Part shown: piece after piece, positions 37,717-46,737 of the stretch
How the letters are laid out: the number at the start of each line of letters is the position of its first letter
How positions within the stretch are numbered: position 1 is the first letter of the stretch
Assembly: GCF_014217215.1 (NCBI RefSeq)
Contig: NZ_CP056080.1
Coordinates: 1,240,001 to 1,304,000, forward strand
Direction: 5' to 3'
Source: Rothia nasimurium
Lineage (GTDB): Bacteria > Actinomycetota > Actinomycetes > Actinomycetales > Micrococcaceae
DNA: 64,000 bases
Made by a program: the position numbers and the translations under genes
The notes under the pieces: model-generated
Seen by the model: the letters and a program-made list of their open reading frames with translations, nothing else
Told to the model about the DNA's origin: nothing
Database searches by the model: none

Positions 37717-38451
37717 TTACTTCTTGATGAGGGAGCGGACGCGTTCTGCTCGGGCGGTCAGGCCCCAGCGGGTTACCTTGGTCATGGAGTCAACGATGAT
37801 GTTGCCATTCATCTTGGAGCTGCCGATTTCACGCTCTACAAAGGTGATGGGTACTTCTACAATTTTCAGGCCGGCCTGCTCGGATCGCCAGGCCAAATCG
37901 ACCTGGAAGACATAGCCCTTGGAGTCAATGCCTTCGAGGTTAAGCTTCTGCAGGGCTTCGCGGCGGTAGGCGCGGTAGCCCGCGGTGATGTCTTTGACCT
38001 TGGTGCCCAGAATCAGGCGGGTATAAAGGTTGGCGCCGCGGGAAAGGATCTGGCGGTGCAGGGGCCAGTTTTTGGTTTTGCCGCCGGGTACGTAGCGGGA
38101 ACCGATAGCCAGGTCGGCTCCACCTTCGATAGCCTGCAGGAGCAGGGGCAGCTGTTCGGGTTGGTGGGAGCAGTCGGCGTCCATCTCGACAAGTACGTCG
38201 TAGCCAGCTTCTAGGCCCCAGTCGAAGCCTGCCAGGTAGGCACCGCCCAGGCCGTCCTTGACGGTGCGGTGGAGGACGTTGATGTGGCTGTCTTCTGCTG
38301 CCATGGAGTCGGCGAGCTGGCCGGTGCCGTCGGGGCTGTTGTCGTCGACGACGAGGATGTCGCAGTCGGGCACGGCTGCGCGCAGGCGCTCTACTACGAC
38401 GGGAAGGTTTTCCTTCTCATTGTAGGTAGGAATCACGGTTAGTACTCGCAT
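37717..38451 (-). CDS. polyprenol-phosphate mannosyltransferase (GT2)
   Basis: A 244-aa family 2 glycosyltransferase making polyprenol-phosphate-mannose, the donor for lipoglycan and protein mannosylation outside the membrane. The nucleotide-sugar motifs are [22 protein letters not shown] and [14 protein letters not shown], then [14 protein letters not shown]. No acyltransferase domain is fused to it, unlike the two-domain Ppm1 of some mycobacteria. AAGGAG lies 6 nt upstream of the ATG. Confidence 0.9.
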   Translation of the reverse strand: MRVLTVIPTYNEKENLPVVVERLRAAVPDCDILVVDDNSPDGTGQLADSMAAEDSHINVLHRTVKDGLGGAYLAGFDWGLEAGYDVLVEMDADCSHQPEQLPLLLQAIEGGADLAIGSRYVPGGKTKNWPLHRQILSRGANLYTRLILGTKVKDITAGYRAYRREALQKLNLEGIDSKGYVFQVDLAWRSEQAGLKIVEVPITFVEREIGSSKMNGNIIVDSMTKVTRWGLTARAERVRSLIKK

Positions 38452-38565
38452 GCGGTCTCCTTGTCATGGCCCATCCGAATCGTGGGACGGCGTGTAAACC
38501 AGTTTTTCATTATATAGGGTGCAGGTGCCCGAGTGTGTATCGCGGGCCTGGGTCTGAGGTGACGC

Positions 38566-39615
38566 CTAGCCCACTTTGTGGCCGTTGCGGTACAGGCTGA
38601 CCAGCTTGGGGCGGGGTACGTCGGGGGCCAGGACGGGAAGCAGCGGGGTTCGGGCGCGTGGGTCGGTGCTCCAGGCGGCAATGCGGCTGTCGGGGGTCTG
38701 CACGATGAGTTCGGTGATGGTCCAGAGGGCGCAGTGGGCGGGGGCTCCGGGCACGAGCTGGCCGGTGAAGGGGTTGGGGGCGGTCGCGGCGCGGTAGACA
38801 GCGCGGGTGCAGGCGGCAAAGGCTGCGCGAGCCGATACTGCTTGTTCTGTCTGTGCCGGATTGACGGCCGCGTTTACCAGTTCCCAGCCCAATAGTGAGG
38901 GCCGGATACCGGGGTCTGACCCTAGGGTAACTGCTGCCCCCGCCGCCAGGGCCCGGCCAAAGGCTTCACCCGCGCGGTCGAAGTCGCCTGAGAAACCGAG
39001 GGTGACCTGTAGGTTTTTGGCTTGGTCGAGGTCGCCTTCGGCTAGCTCGGTGATCCCTTCCAGGCTGGGGCTGATCCGCAGACGGGTGAGCCCATCAAGA
39101 GGTGCCAGGTGAGCCAGGTACTCCCCTACCTGAGACTCATCGGTGACCACCAGCATCAGTTGCAGACGCTTTTCTGCCAGCGAAGCCAGTAACTGTGAGC
39201 TAAGCTCTCCCGGGGATGAGACAAAGATACCGCGGACGCCGGCGGGTAGCTCTCTGCCTCCACCAAGGCTGCCTGCGGGGAGATAGTAGTCAGCAGCTAC
39301 CGCAGGGTGCACTGCCGGGAGCTCCTGCGCGAAATCGGTGAGTAGCAGGCGGGCATAACCGTAGCCAGCTGCCGCTAGCTCATCGAGCAGGGCGGGAGCG
39401 TCCGCCCCCGTCGTAGAAGCCGCCGCCAGGGCAAAGCTGGGGGTGACCAGGCGTCCGCCCAGCTCCTGCACGGTCATGGAGGAATCCGCAATGGAGCGGG
39501 CACCGGCGTCCTGCCCCACCCATTCCACCTGACCCTCGTTCATAACCAGGGCGGTAGCAAAGGGGTCAGCGGAGCTGTAGACAGAGCCATCGAGCATGAC
39601 AGTTGCGGGCATCAT
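38566..39615 (-). CDS. amidohydrolase-like protein, metal site apparently lost
   Basis: A 349-aa protein whose layout resembles the amidohydrolase superfamily: an N-terminal beta-sandwich start (MLDGSVYSSADPFATALVMNEG), a TIM-barrel-like middle with TLGSDPG near the end, and a C-terminal GAPAHCALW strand. Where an active member has HxH after GGRLVTPSF, this protein has ALAAAS, so the first metal ligands are missing. The late Asp (GSDP) is kept. It is probably non-hydrolytic or has changed function. AAAGGA lies upstream. It is 34 nt downstream of helY and may be in its operon. Confidence 0.6.
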   Translation of the reverse strand: MMPATVMLDGSVYSSADPFATALVMNEGQVEWVGQDAGARSIADSSMTVQELGGRLVTPSFALAAASTTGADAPALLDELAAAGYGYARLLLTDFAQELPAVHPAVAADYYLPAGSLGGGRELPAGVRGIFVSSPGELSSQLLASLAEKRLQLMLVVTDESQVGEYLAHLAPLDGLTRLRISPSLEGITELAEGDLDQAKNLQVTLGFSGDFDRAGEAFGRALAAGAAVTLGSDPGIRPSLLGWELVNAAVNPAQTEQAVSARAAFAACTRAVYRAATAPNPFTGQLVPGAPAHCALWTITELIVQTPDSRIAAWSTDPRARTPLLPVLAPDVPRPKLVSLYRNGHKVG

Positions 39616-39649
39616 TGCCGTCCTTTCAAAATACTGACAGTAAAACAGA

Positions 39650-42490
39650 CTAAAGCTGGGTTGCTACCACGCCGCGGCGCAGCAGGTTGATAGCGGCCTC
39701 GCACTGGGTGCGTAGCTGGGGGTCAGACGATGCCACGTGGGCAATCTGGTCAAGGCTGTCGATGACCTGTTTGGTCCAGCGCACGAAGTCGCCAGCGGCC
39801 AGGTCGGTACTATCGATTGCCTGGGCAAGGCTCTTGCCCCGCGCCCACTTATAGACGGGCCAGACCATACCGAAGTCAGGCGAGGCAGTCTGCGGTAGCC
39901 GGTGGAGTTTTTCGGCGTCGTTGAGCTTATTCCAGTGCTTCAGCACGGTCATCAGCGCCCCCTCAACCCCGTGACCGGGGTAGCGAGATAGCAGACCCAA
40001 CTCATCGCGCTTAGCCTCATAGACCAGGGCTGAGACCACCGCAGCGGTAGAAGCCGGGTCAAGGCCCTGCAAGAAGCCGTCCTCAAGGCAGAGGGAGGTC
40101 AGCAGGTCCTTCTCACCGTAAACCCGACGCAGGGAGGCACCCCGGGCGGTGAGCACGCGACGCCCCTCCACCGTCTCAACGTAACCGTAGCTAGCCAGCA
40201 GCTGGGTAATACGCTCAAAGACCTGGGCGATAGTGTTGGTACGGCGCTCAATCTGACGGCGCAAACCGTCGGTATCGCGCGACAGGCGGTACCAGCGCTC
40301 AGCCCACCGGGCATGATTCTCGCGGTCAGAGCACCCGTGGCAGGGGTGGTTACGCAGGGCCCGGCGTAGCTCTTCAATCTTCTGTTCGTCCCCGCGCTCG
40401 CGCTCGTTGAAGTACTTCTTCTGAGACCCCGAGCGGGCAGGAAGCCCCTGATAGAGGGCCTCACGCATACGAGAGGCCATATCCCGGCGGTCCTTGGAGG
40501 TCTTACCTGTGAACTTCTTCGACACCTTAATCTTCGAAACCGGCAGAACCGGCCCATCGAAGTCGCGGGGGTCAAGGCGGCGCAGCTGCGCCGCCATCGT
40601 CAGAATGGACGGGCGCGGGTCGTCCAGAGACTCGGCCCTGGCCAGCACCACGGCGGGGCCCGCATTACGGCCCCGGGGGATTTCGATGATATCGCCGGGC
40701 AGCAGGTCAAGGACGGACGCCACCGCCTGGGACTGCCGCAGACGACTACGGCCCTTCTCGGCCTTTTTCTCAAGATCAGAAAGGTCACGGCGGATGCGGG
40801 CGTACTCGGTAAAATCACCCAGATGGCAGGTCATCGCCTCTTCAAAACCTGCCAGAGCCTTTTCGTTCTTCCTCACCCGAGAAGCTACCCCCACCACCGA
40901 CCTATCGGCCTGGAACTGGGCAAAGGAGCTTTCCAGAATCTTCTTGGTGCGTTCAGTGCCAAACTGGGCAATCAGGTTGGCGCTCATATTGTAGGTGGGT
41001 TTGAAGGAAGAATTGAGAGGGTAGGTACGCTTCGAGGCCAGGCCAGCTACCTGCTGGGGCTCTAGACCGGGGCGCCACATGACCACAGCGTGCCCCTCAA
41101 CGTCGATACCGCGGCGGCCCGCGCGTCCGGTCAGCTGGGTGTACTCCCCCGGCGTGATATCCACGTGGGTCTCACCGTTGAACTTGGTGAGCTTCTCTAG
41201 CACCACCGACCGGGCCGGCATATTGATGCCCAGCGCCAAGGTCTCGGTCGCAAAGACCATGCGAATCAGCCCCTCAGAGAAGAGGGTCTCAACAACCTCT
41301 TTGAAGACCGGCAGCAGACCCGCATGGTGGGCCGCTACACCCCGCATCAGGCCTTCACGCCACTCGTAAAAACCGAGTACCGCCAGATCACTGGTCTCGA
41401 GGCTAGCGGTAGCCTCAGCGATATAGGACCGAATAGCCTGGGCCTCAGCCTCGGTCGTCAGGCGAATGTCGGCATCGATACACTGCGACACCGCAGCATC
41501 GCAGCCCACCCGCGAGAAAATAAAACAGATACCGGGCAGCAGACCCGCCTTATCGAGGGATCGAATCATCTCTGGGCGGCTAATGCGCTGGGGGCGGACG
41601 GGCGCGCTCGCCTCGTCCGCGCTGCTGCGGCGCTCGCGGTCATAGCCCTGGGACTGGTAGCCCTGGTTGCGACTACGTTTGCCTTTGCCCAGCCGGGAGA
41701 AGGACTTACCGCCAGGGCCCCGCGAGGGGCGGGGGCGGCGTCCGACCCGCACCAGCTCTGGATTGACCTCAGGCAGGTCGGTGGCGGCTGCGGCGTCCTC
41801 GACAGTGGTATCACCAGCGAAGAGGTCCATAAGGTGGTGGCCCACCATCACGTGTTGCCAGAGGGGAACTGGGCGGTGTTCAGAAACGATAATGTCGGTC
41901 TGCCCGCGCACGGTATCGAGCCAGGCACCGAACTCCTCAGCGTTAGAGATAGTGGCCGATAGGGCGATGACAGAGATCGATTCGGGCAGGTGAATAATGC
42001 ACTCTTCCCACACCGCGCCGCGGGAGCGGTCAGCCAGGTAGTGCACCTCGTCCATCACTACATAGCCCAGGTTGGTCAGAGTGGCGGAATCTGCATAGAG
42101 CATGTTGCGAAGCACCTCGGTGGTCATCACGACCACGGGGGCTTCGGAGTTGATGGAGGTGTCGCCGGTCAGCAACCCCACGGCGTCCTCACCGTAGGCT
42201 GCCACCAGGTCGTTGTACTTCTGGTTACTCAGGGCCTTGATCGGGGTGGTGTAGAACGCCTTTTTGCCCTGCGATAGGGCCAGGTAGATAGCGAACTCCC
42301 CCACGATTGTCTTGCCCGCCCCGGTGGGGGCAGCAACCAGCACACCCCGTCCGTCCTCAACCGAGGTGCAGGCCCGGCGCTGGAAGTCATCCAGGTCAAA
42401 GCTCAGGGTCTGCTCAAAGCGGTAGAGGGCGGTCTTTGAGAAGGTGGCGCGTTCTTTGGCGCGCAGGTACTGTTCAGCGTAGCTAGCCAT
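39650..42490 (-). CDS. helY: Ski2/Mtr4-like DEAD/H RNA helicase
   Basis: A 946-aa ATP-dependent helicase, probably in RNA processing. Motif I is AAPTGAGKT (about residue 55), motif II MDEVHY, motif III SATISNAEEF, and motif VI TGRAGRRGIDVEGH. The winged-helix and helical-bundle parts and a DSHCT domain (SLCLEDGFLQGLDPASTAAVV) fill the C-terminal half. An Arg/Ser/Gly-rich insert (about 250-290) interrupts the two RecA domains. It follows tatC, a conserved actinobacterial order. Confidence 0.93.
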   Translation of the reverse strand: MASYAEQYLRAKERATFSKTALYRFEQTLSFDLDDFQRRACTSVEDGRGVLVAAPTGAGKTIVGEFAIYLALSQGKKAFYTTPIKALSNQKYNDLVAAYGEDAVGLLTGDTSINSEAPVVVMTTEVLRNMLYADSATLTNLGYVVMDEVHYLADRSRGAVWEECIIHLPESISVIALSATISNAEEFGAWLDTVRGQTDIIVSEHRPVPLWQHVMVGHHLMDLFAGDTTVEDAAAATDLPEVNPELVRVGRRPRPSRGPGGKSFSRLGKGKRSRNQGYQSQGYDRERRSSADEASAPVRPQRISRPEMIRSLDKAGLLPGICFIFSRVGCDAAVSQCIDADIRLTTEAEAQAIRSYIAEATASLETSDLAVLGFYEWREGLMRGVAAHHAGLLPVFKEVVETLFSEGLIRMVFATETLALGINMPARSVVLEKLTKFNGETHVDITPGEYTQLTGRAGRRGIDVEGHAVVMWRPGLEPQQVAGLASKRTYPLNSSFKPTYNMSANLIAQFGTERTKKILESSFAQFQADRSVVGVASRVRKNEKALAGFEEAMTCHLGDFTEYARIRRDLSDLEKKAEKGRSRLRQSQAVASVLDLLPGDIIEIPRGRNAGPAVVLARAESLDDPRPSILTMAAQLRRLDPRDFDGPVLPVSKIKVSKKFTGKTSKDRRDMASRMREALYQGLPARSGSQKKYFNERERGDEQKIEELRRALRNHPCHGCSDRENHARWAERWYRLSRDTDGLRRQIERRTNTIAQVFERITQLLASYGYVETVEGRRVLTARGASLRRVYGEKDLLTSLCLEDGFLQGLDPASTAAVVSALVYEAKRDELGLLSRYPGHGVEGALMTVLKHWNKLNDAEKLHRLPQTASPDFGMVWPVYKWARGKSLAQAIDSTDLAAGDFVRWTKQVIDSLDQIAHVASSDPQLRTQCEAAINLLRRGVVATQL

Positions 42491-42557
42491 ATGTCTAATC
42501 TTAGGCGGTAGATTTCGGCCAGAGGCACCCCGCAGTCAGCTTTCGTTCCAGCGCGAA

Positions 42558-42592
42558 CAAAAAACCGCCCCGGCACGGTCTGCCGGGGCGGG
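42558..42592 (-). terminator. tatC terminator
   Basis: An 11-bp stem, CCGCCCCGGCA / TGCCGGGGCGG, followed on the minus strand by TTTTTTGTTCG, immediately past the tatC stop. It separates the tat genes from helY. Confidence 0.92.
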
Positions 42593-42598
42593 AAAGTT

Positions 42599-43447
42599 TT
42601 AGGAGCGACCAAGCTGGTCGAGTTCTTCTAGGCTGGTGGCTCGGTTGAGTTCGTCGTCGGTGAGTCCCTCTGCGAGCTTGGCGTTGCGGCGGTCGCGACG
42701 CTTATCGTTGAGCATGGCAATACCGATAGCAACGAAGAAGAAGAAAATCAGGGGCAGCATGAGGTAAAGCATGGACATGATGTCGTTACCGGGTGCAGCC
42801 ATAGCTGCGAGCAGGGCTACGAGCACGACTACCCAGCGCCAGGACTTGAGAATGGTTTTGCCGCGAATTAGGCCGATGAAGTTAAGGCCAACCAAGATAA
42901 CGGGCAGTACGAAGGCGATACCGAAGACCAGCAGGAATTTAACCACGAAGCTGACGTAGACGTCGGCGGTGAAGAGGTTGGTTGCCCCGTCAGGGCTGAA
43001 CATGGTCAGGGTACGGACGGCGGTGGGTAGTACCCACCAGGCCAGGACAGTTCCGAAAAGGAACATGGGGATAGCCGTAAAGGTGAAGCCCAAGGTGTAG
43101 AGCTTCTCCTTGCGGTACAGGGCTGGGGTGATGAAGGCCCAGAGCTGGTAGAGCCAGACAGGGCTTGCAATGACCAGACCGATGTAGAGGGAGATGCGCA
43201 CCATCTGGTCGAAGGGAGATGTTGCGGTGGAATAGTTCAGGGCAGCGGTGCGGCCAGCTTCGGTGTTGATAGCGTAGACCGGAGCACTGATGGCATTCAT
43301 AAAAGGCTCATAGAGAAAAAACCCACCAATAGCGCAGATAAAGGTAGCAACAGCCGCTTTAATCAGGCGGTTGCGGAATTCGCGAAAGTGCTCGCCGAGG
43401 GCCATGGTGGCCTGGGGGTTATTCTTTCGGCTGGTTGATTTAGCCAT
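42599..43447 (-). CDS. tatC: Sec-independent protein translocase TatC
   Basis: A 282-aa polytopic membrane protein that recognises twin-arginine signal peptides. Motifs are LGEHFREFRNRLIKA, the segment FDQMVRISLYIGLVIASPVW and YRKEKLYTLGFTF, with six membrane helices. The basic N-terminus and the charged C-terminus are cytoplasmic. AGAAGG lies 5 nt upstream of the ATG. It is in an operon with tatA 103 bp upstream. Confidence 0.96.
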   Translation of the reverse strand: MAKSTSRKNNPQATMALGEHFREFRNRLIKAAVATFICAIGGFFLYEPFMNAISAPVYAINTEAGRTAALNYSTATSPFDQMVRISLYIGLVIASPVWLYQLWAFITPALYRKEKLYTLGFTFTAIPMFLFGTVLAWWVLPTAVRTLTMFSPDGATNLFTADVYVSFVVKFLLVFGIAFVLPVILVGLNFIGLIRGKTILKSWRWVVVLVALLAAMAAPGNDIMSMLYLMLPLIFFFFVAIGIAMLNDKRRDRRNAKLAEGLTDDELNRATSLEELDQLGRS

Positions 43448-43550
43448 GGGTGCCTTCTACTGAAACTCTGGGAGCCCATAAACCCGCGCCCTGGGTGGCC
43501 AGGGCACGGGTCGGGCGGTTAACTCACGAACGCTCTGGGGGGGTGAGAAC

Positions 43551-43808
43551 TTAGTTCTGTGAGCCCTTGTTCTGATCGGTGGTGGTGGGGTTGTTGATGA
43601 CCTCACCGGAAACGACGGAGCCGTTGGTGTCGCCGTTTGCTTCGTTGTTCTTCTTAGAGTCGTTCTTCAGGCCGTCAACTTCTGACTTGAAGATACGCAT
43701 GGACTGGCCGAGGCTGCGGGCCATGCCGGGGAGCTTGGGGGCACCGAAGAGCAGGATGATGATGATAAGGAGGATGATGAGATGGACGGGGCCGAGGTTA
43801 CCGAGCAC
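43551..43808 (-). CDS. tatA: twin-arginine translocase subunit TatA
   Basis: About 85 aa: one short membrane helix (VHLIILLIIIILLFGA), then the amphipathic helix with the FGAPKLPGMARSLGQSMRIFK pattern split over residues 18-40, and an acidic, Asn/Asp-rich tail. It forms the pore of the Tat system with TatC. The GTG at 43808 has AAAGG 8 nt upstream; the GTG at 43817 overlaps the previous stop codon and has no spaced site. Confidence 0.92.
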   Translation of the reverse strand: MLGNLGPVHLIILLIIIILLFGAPKLPGMARSLGQSMRIFKSEVDGLKNDSKKNNEANGDTNGSVVSGEVINNPTTTDQNKGSQN

Positions 43809-43813
43809 GAGCG

Positions 43814-44161
43814 TCACCTTTCTTGAAGACGTTTAAGGTCTCCGACGAGTTGGGGCTGTCCGAGTTCGTCGCGGCGCTGAGAGCGACGGCGAGCTCGGTC
43901 GAGCGTTCGAGTGTTCTTGCCCTGGATGTAGTCTGCGTACGCGGTTCCTACCGGGGTGAAAAGAGCCGGTTGCGGTTCTTCTCTGAGGGGCTGGGCGTGG
44001 TTGGCCTGCCCCAGTGCATCTGTAATGCTGGACTCCCAGTCTTGAGCGGCATCGAGTGCCCCTAAGGCTTTGCGGAAGACGCGGTATAGCAGCCAGGCTA
44101 GAAGGCAGAGCGAGCTCACTACGAGCACGGTCCACAAAACGATCCAAAACCACCAAGGCAT
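43814..44161 (-). CDS. single-span membrane protein, unrecognised
   Basis: A protein of about 115 aa with one N-terminal membrane helix (WWFWIVLWTVLVVSSLCLLAW) and a charged cytoplasmic part rich in Arg and Gln with predicted helices. It lies between pafBC and tatA, and its stop codon is 5 nt from the tatA start, so it is co-transcribed with the tat genes. TATAAT lies 7 nt before the ATG at 44161 with no Shine-Dalgarno, so it may be leaderless; a TTG at 44182 is an alternative. I do not recognise a family. Confidence 0.6.
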   Translation of the reverse strand: MPWWFWIVLWTVLVVSSLCLLAWLLYRVFRKALGALDAAQDWESSITDALGQANHAQPLREEPQPALFTPVGTAYADYIQGKNTRTLDRARRRSQRRDELGQPQLVGDLKRLQER

Positions 44162-44275
44162 AGTGACAATTATATATCCCAAGCGGCTTTAGTTTTGAGA
44201 ATATTTTGCTGTGGGCTTGCACCGATTCTGCTGGGATATGGGTGGGTAATGTGCTGGGGCAGTTGTTCGTGGCCG

Positions 44276-46225
44276 CTAGTCACCCACTAGCTCTAGTAGG
44301 TCTTGCCGCAGGTGGGTGGGGGTGAGCAGGTGGGCGGTCGGGCCCAGGTCTATCAGCAAGTTGAGGGCCCAGGCGGTGTGGGCGACCGGTATTTTGTAGA
44401 AGGTCACACCGTTTTCTTCGGCTGTTTCAAGGGCGTAGCGGCAGAGGGTGCTGTGGGTTTTTTCGCGCTGGGCTACTGGCAGGCTTTTAGCGACTGCCAG
44501 AATCATGGTTTCGGCAGCAACCTTGCCGCTGGTCAGCTGGGTAAGCCAGTTGCGAGGGCTCACGGGGGCGGACGCTCCCTCCCCCGCTTCGGTTCCGGGC
44601 GGCGTCAGTCGGGTGAATCTATCGCCCTCTACCGCGGCCATACTCAATATCTGGTCGAGCCTAAAGTGCCGCACCTGCCTGCTCAACCGGCACCAGGCTT
44701 GCAGGTAGCGAGGCCCATTATCAACGATGAGGGCAAGCGGTTCAATAACGCGGCGGGAGACAGACCGGTGGGAGCTGTAGGTGATATCGAGGGGAATCTG
44801 CTGATCAAGAGCCCGCTGTACTAGGGGGTCAAGGTCGGCCCGATAGACTCCCACCCGTTCAGGCATGGGCGCAACCTCGGGTAGGTTCCCGGTAGCGACC
44901 GAGGCCCATACCTTCTGGCGCAGGTGGCTGTAAAAGGACTCTGTATCGAGGCTGGCCGACAGGTCGAGAGCCAGGCTCAGCGCCAGGGCTTCTGTTTCAG
45001 TCAGAGACACGCCGCGGGTCAGCACCTGCTGCCCCCGCAGGGTCACAAACCCTGCCGAGTTAATGTCTAGATCTAAGGACTCAAACCCAACGCTGCTGGC
45101 TAAGCCTTCTAGCTGGGTACGGGCCTTCTGCTCCGTCGTTGAAAAGAAATCTGCCAGGGTGGCAAGGGGTAGGCCCCCGGTACTCTCGATCAGGGACACC
45201 ATGAGTAGAAGCCTCATGAGCTGGTCTGAAGCACTTTCACGGGCCCGCTGAGCTACCACGGGTTTCCAGGCTTTAGTCCGGGTAGGAGCAGCGATATTGG
45301 GCGCCGGGGCGTGCCAGGCCCGCAGCTCCTGCCGTAGTCTTTCCTCTTCATCAGCGACCTTCTGTTGGTAAGCCCCCACCACGCCAGGAACTGATGTGCC
45401 CTCCGGGAGCCGGTGGGTGCGTCCGCCCCTCATCGCCTGCAGGGCAGACTCCACCACCCCGTAGGACGGAGCCAGCTGCACCCTATCCTCCCCCTTCCCG
45501 GGCAACAGGGGTACAGTGGCTACCTGCGGAACCTGGTCTGGTTCAAGGGCAGCTAGCTCCCGCACCATCGAAAAAGAGGCGGGAGGCTGCTGCCCCTCCA
45601 CAGCCAGAACAGACAAACCCGCCGCCCGATCAAGCCTAAAAATACGCTGCCCCTGACGGGCCCTATCCCAGCCAACCAGGTACCAGTGACCAAACCGCAG
45701 CCCCAGGCCCCAGCAGGCAACCGTGCGCACCTCGTCCCTACCGGCATAGCGAAAACTCACGCCCTTACCCTCAGCCACCGCTGCCAGGCACTCGGCAACC
45801 CCGGGAACCGTAGTAAATCGGGCAGGCTCCCCCAGCTCACCACCAAGACGCTGGCCCACGCTCGCCCCCACCTTGAGCAGGGCAGCACGAGCCAGCCGCT
45901 CCACCTCGGCACCCTCCCAGGCCCGCGCACAGTGGCTCAGCACCACCACATCCAGGGCAGAAAAATCAGCCACCGCCTGCGACCTAGTCTCCAGCCGATA
46001 CACAAAACCCAGCCGAGAACGATCAGCCCGCTCAGCCACCAGCTCAACACCCAGGGCCCGCAAGACCTGCTTATCGCGCTCAAACATACGCTCAAAAGCA
46101 ACGTCGGTAGCTGCCTGATCATAACCCGGCACCCGCTGGCGCACAGCATCCCGATCCAGCCCCCAAGGGGCAGACGAGAGCACATCAAGTAAGGCAGCAG
46201 CACGTTCAACAGCTTTAGAAGTCAC
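44276..46225 (-). CDS. pafBC: PafBC transcriptional regulator, natural fusion
   Basis: About 649 aa, twice the length of PafB or PafC. The order is winged helix (about 1-85), WYL domain with HWYLVGWDRARQGQ and FRLDR (about 180-220), a second winged helix (about 330-400, LIESTGGLPLATLADFF) and a second WYL with PRYLQAWCRLSRQVRHFRLDQ (about 515-550). In mycobacteria PafB and PafC are separate proteins that together activate the RecA-independent DNA damage response; fused forms occur in Arthrobacter. TATCTT lies 7 nt before the GTG at 46225. An ATG two codons upstream (46231) is an equal alternative. Confidence 0.9.
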   Translation of the reverse strand: MTSKAVERAAALLDVLSSAPWGLDRDAVRQRVPGYDQAATDVAFERMFERDKQVLRALGVELVAERADRSRLGFVYRLETRSQAVADFSALDVVVLSHCARAWEGAEVERLARAALLKVGASVGQRLGGELGEPARFTTVPGVAECLAAVAEGKGVSFRYAGRDEVRTVACWGLGLRFGHWYLVGWDRARQGQRIFRLDRAAGLSVLAVEGQQPPASFSMVRELAALEPDQVPQVATVPLLPGKGEDRVQLAPSYGVVESALQAMRGGRTHRLPEGTSVPGVVGAYQQKVADEEERLRQELRAWHAPAPNIAAPTRTKAWKPVVAQRARESASDQLMRLLLMVSLIESTGGLPLATLADFFSTTEQKARTQLEGLASSVGFESLDLDINSAGFVTLRGQQVLTRGVSLTETEALALSLALDLSASLDTESFYSHLRQKVWASVATGNLPEVAPMPERVGVYRADLDPLVQRALDQQIPLDITYSSHRSVSRRVIEPLALIVDNGPRYLQAWCRLSRQVRHFRLDQILSMAAVEGDRFTRLTPPGTEAGEGASAPVSPRNWLTQLTSGKVAAETMILAVAKSLPVAQREKTHSTLCRYALETAEENGVTFYKIPVAHTAWALNLLIDLGPTAHLLTPTHLRQDLLELVGD

Positions 46226-46238
46226 ATACATAAAGATA

Positions 46239-46264
46239 GCCCCCGGCTCTTTCGAACCGGGGGC
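46239..46264 (-). terminator. hairpin after FKBP gene
   Basis: GCCCCCGG / CCGGGGGC, an 8-bp GC stem with a 10-nt loop, between the FKBP stop and the pafBC start. It is followed on the minus strand by TATCTTTA, which may double as the pafBC -10 box. Confidence 0.7.
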
Positions 46265-46297
46265 CAAACACGCGCAGGCACAAGCCCGCAGCGAGAA

Positions 46298-46699
46298 TTA
46301 ACGCTTAATGACGTCTACCAGATCAACCACGAAAATCAGTGATTCGTTAGGGCCAATAGCAGAACCGGCACCGCGGGAACCGTAAGCCATCTCGCTGGGA
46401 ATCTCCAGGCGACGGCGGCCGCCCACCTTCATACCCAGCAGGCCCTCGTCCCAGCCACGAATAACCATACCGACACCAACCTGGAAACGCAGGGGCTCAC
46501 CGCGACCCCAGGAAGAATCAAACTCTTCACCGGTGGAGAAAGCTACACCCACGTAGTGGGCTGACACGGTATCGCCAGCCCCAACGACCTCGCCAGCACC
46601 CTCAATCTCATCAATGATGATGAGCTCTTCGGGGGTGCCGCCTTCGGGAAAATCAATTTCAGGCTTGCTACGGTCGAGATTACGCTGACCAAATGACAT
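46298..46699 (-). CDS. FKBP-type peptidyl-prolyl cis-trans isomerase, cytoplasmic
   Basis: A 133-aa single FKBP domain without a signal peptide. Active-site and family residues are in VSAHYVGVAFSTGEEFDSSW, VIRGWDEGLLGMKVGGRRRL and IPSEMAYGSRGAG. AAAAGG lies 9 nt before the ATG. It is 38 nt downstream of the lipoprotein FKBP gene. An FKBP next to pafA is the common actinobacterial arrangement. Confidence 0.94.
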   Translation of the reverse strand: MSFGQRNLDRSKPEIDFPEGGTPEELIIIDEIEGAGEVVGAGDTVSAHYVGVAFSTGEEFDSSWGRGEPLRFQVGVGMVIRGWDEGLLGMKVGGRRRLEIPSEMAYGSRGAGSAIGPNESLIFVVDLVDVIKR

Positions 46700-46737
46700 G
46701 AGGTTTTACCTTTTCTAATCGAGTGATAACAGAGGGC

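Noticed and set aside
37399..38214. 271-codon + strand frame across rbpA and the mannosyltransferase gene
   Set aside because: It crosses a strong terminator and runs opposite or out of frame to two recognised genes.
45686..46192. 168-codon + strand frame opposite pafBC
   Set aside because: It mirrors a GC-rich coding frame; its composition (Pro/His/Gln-rich) is typical of antisense frames.
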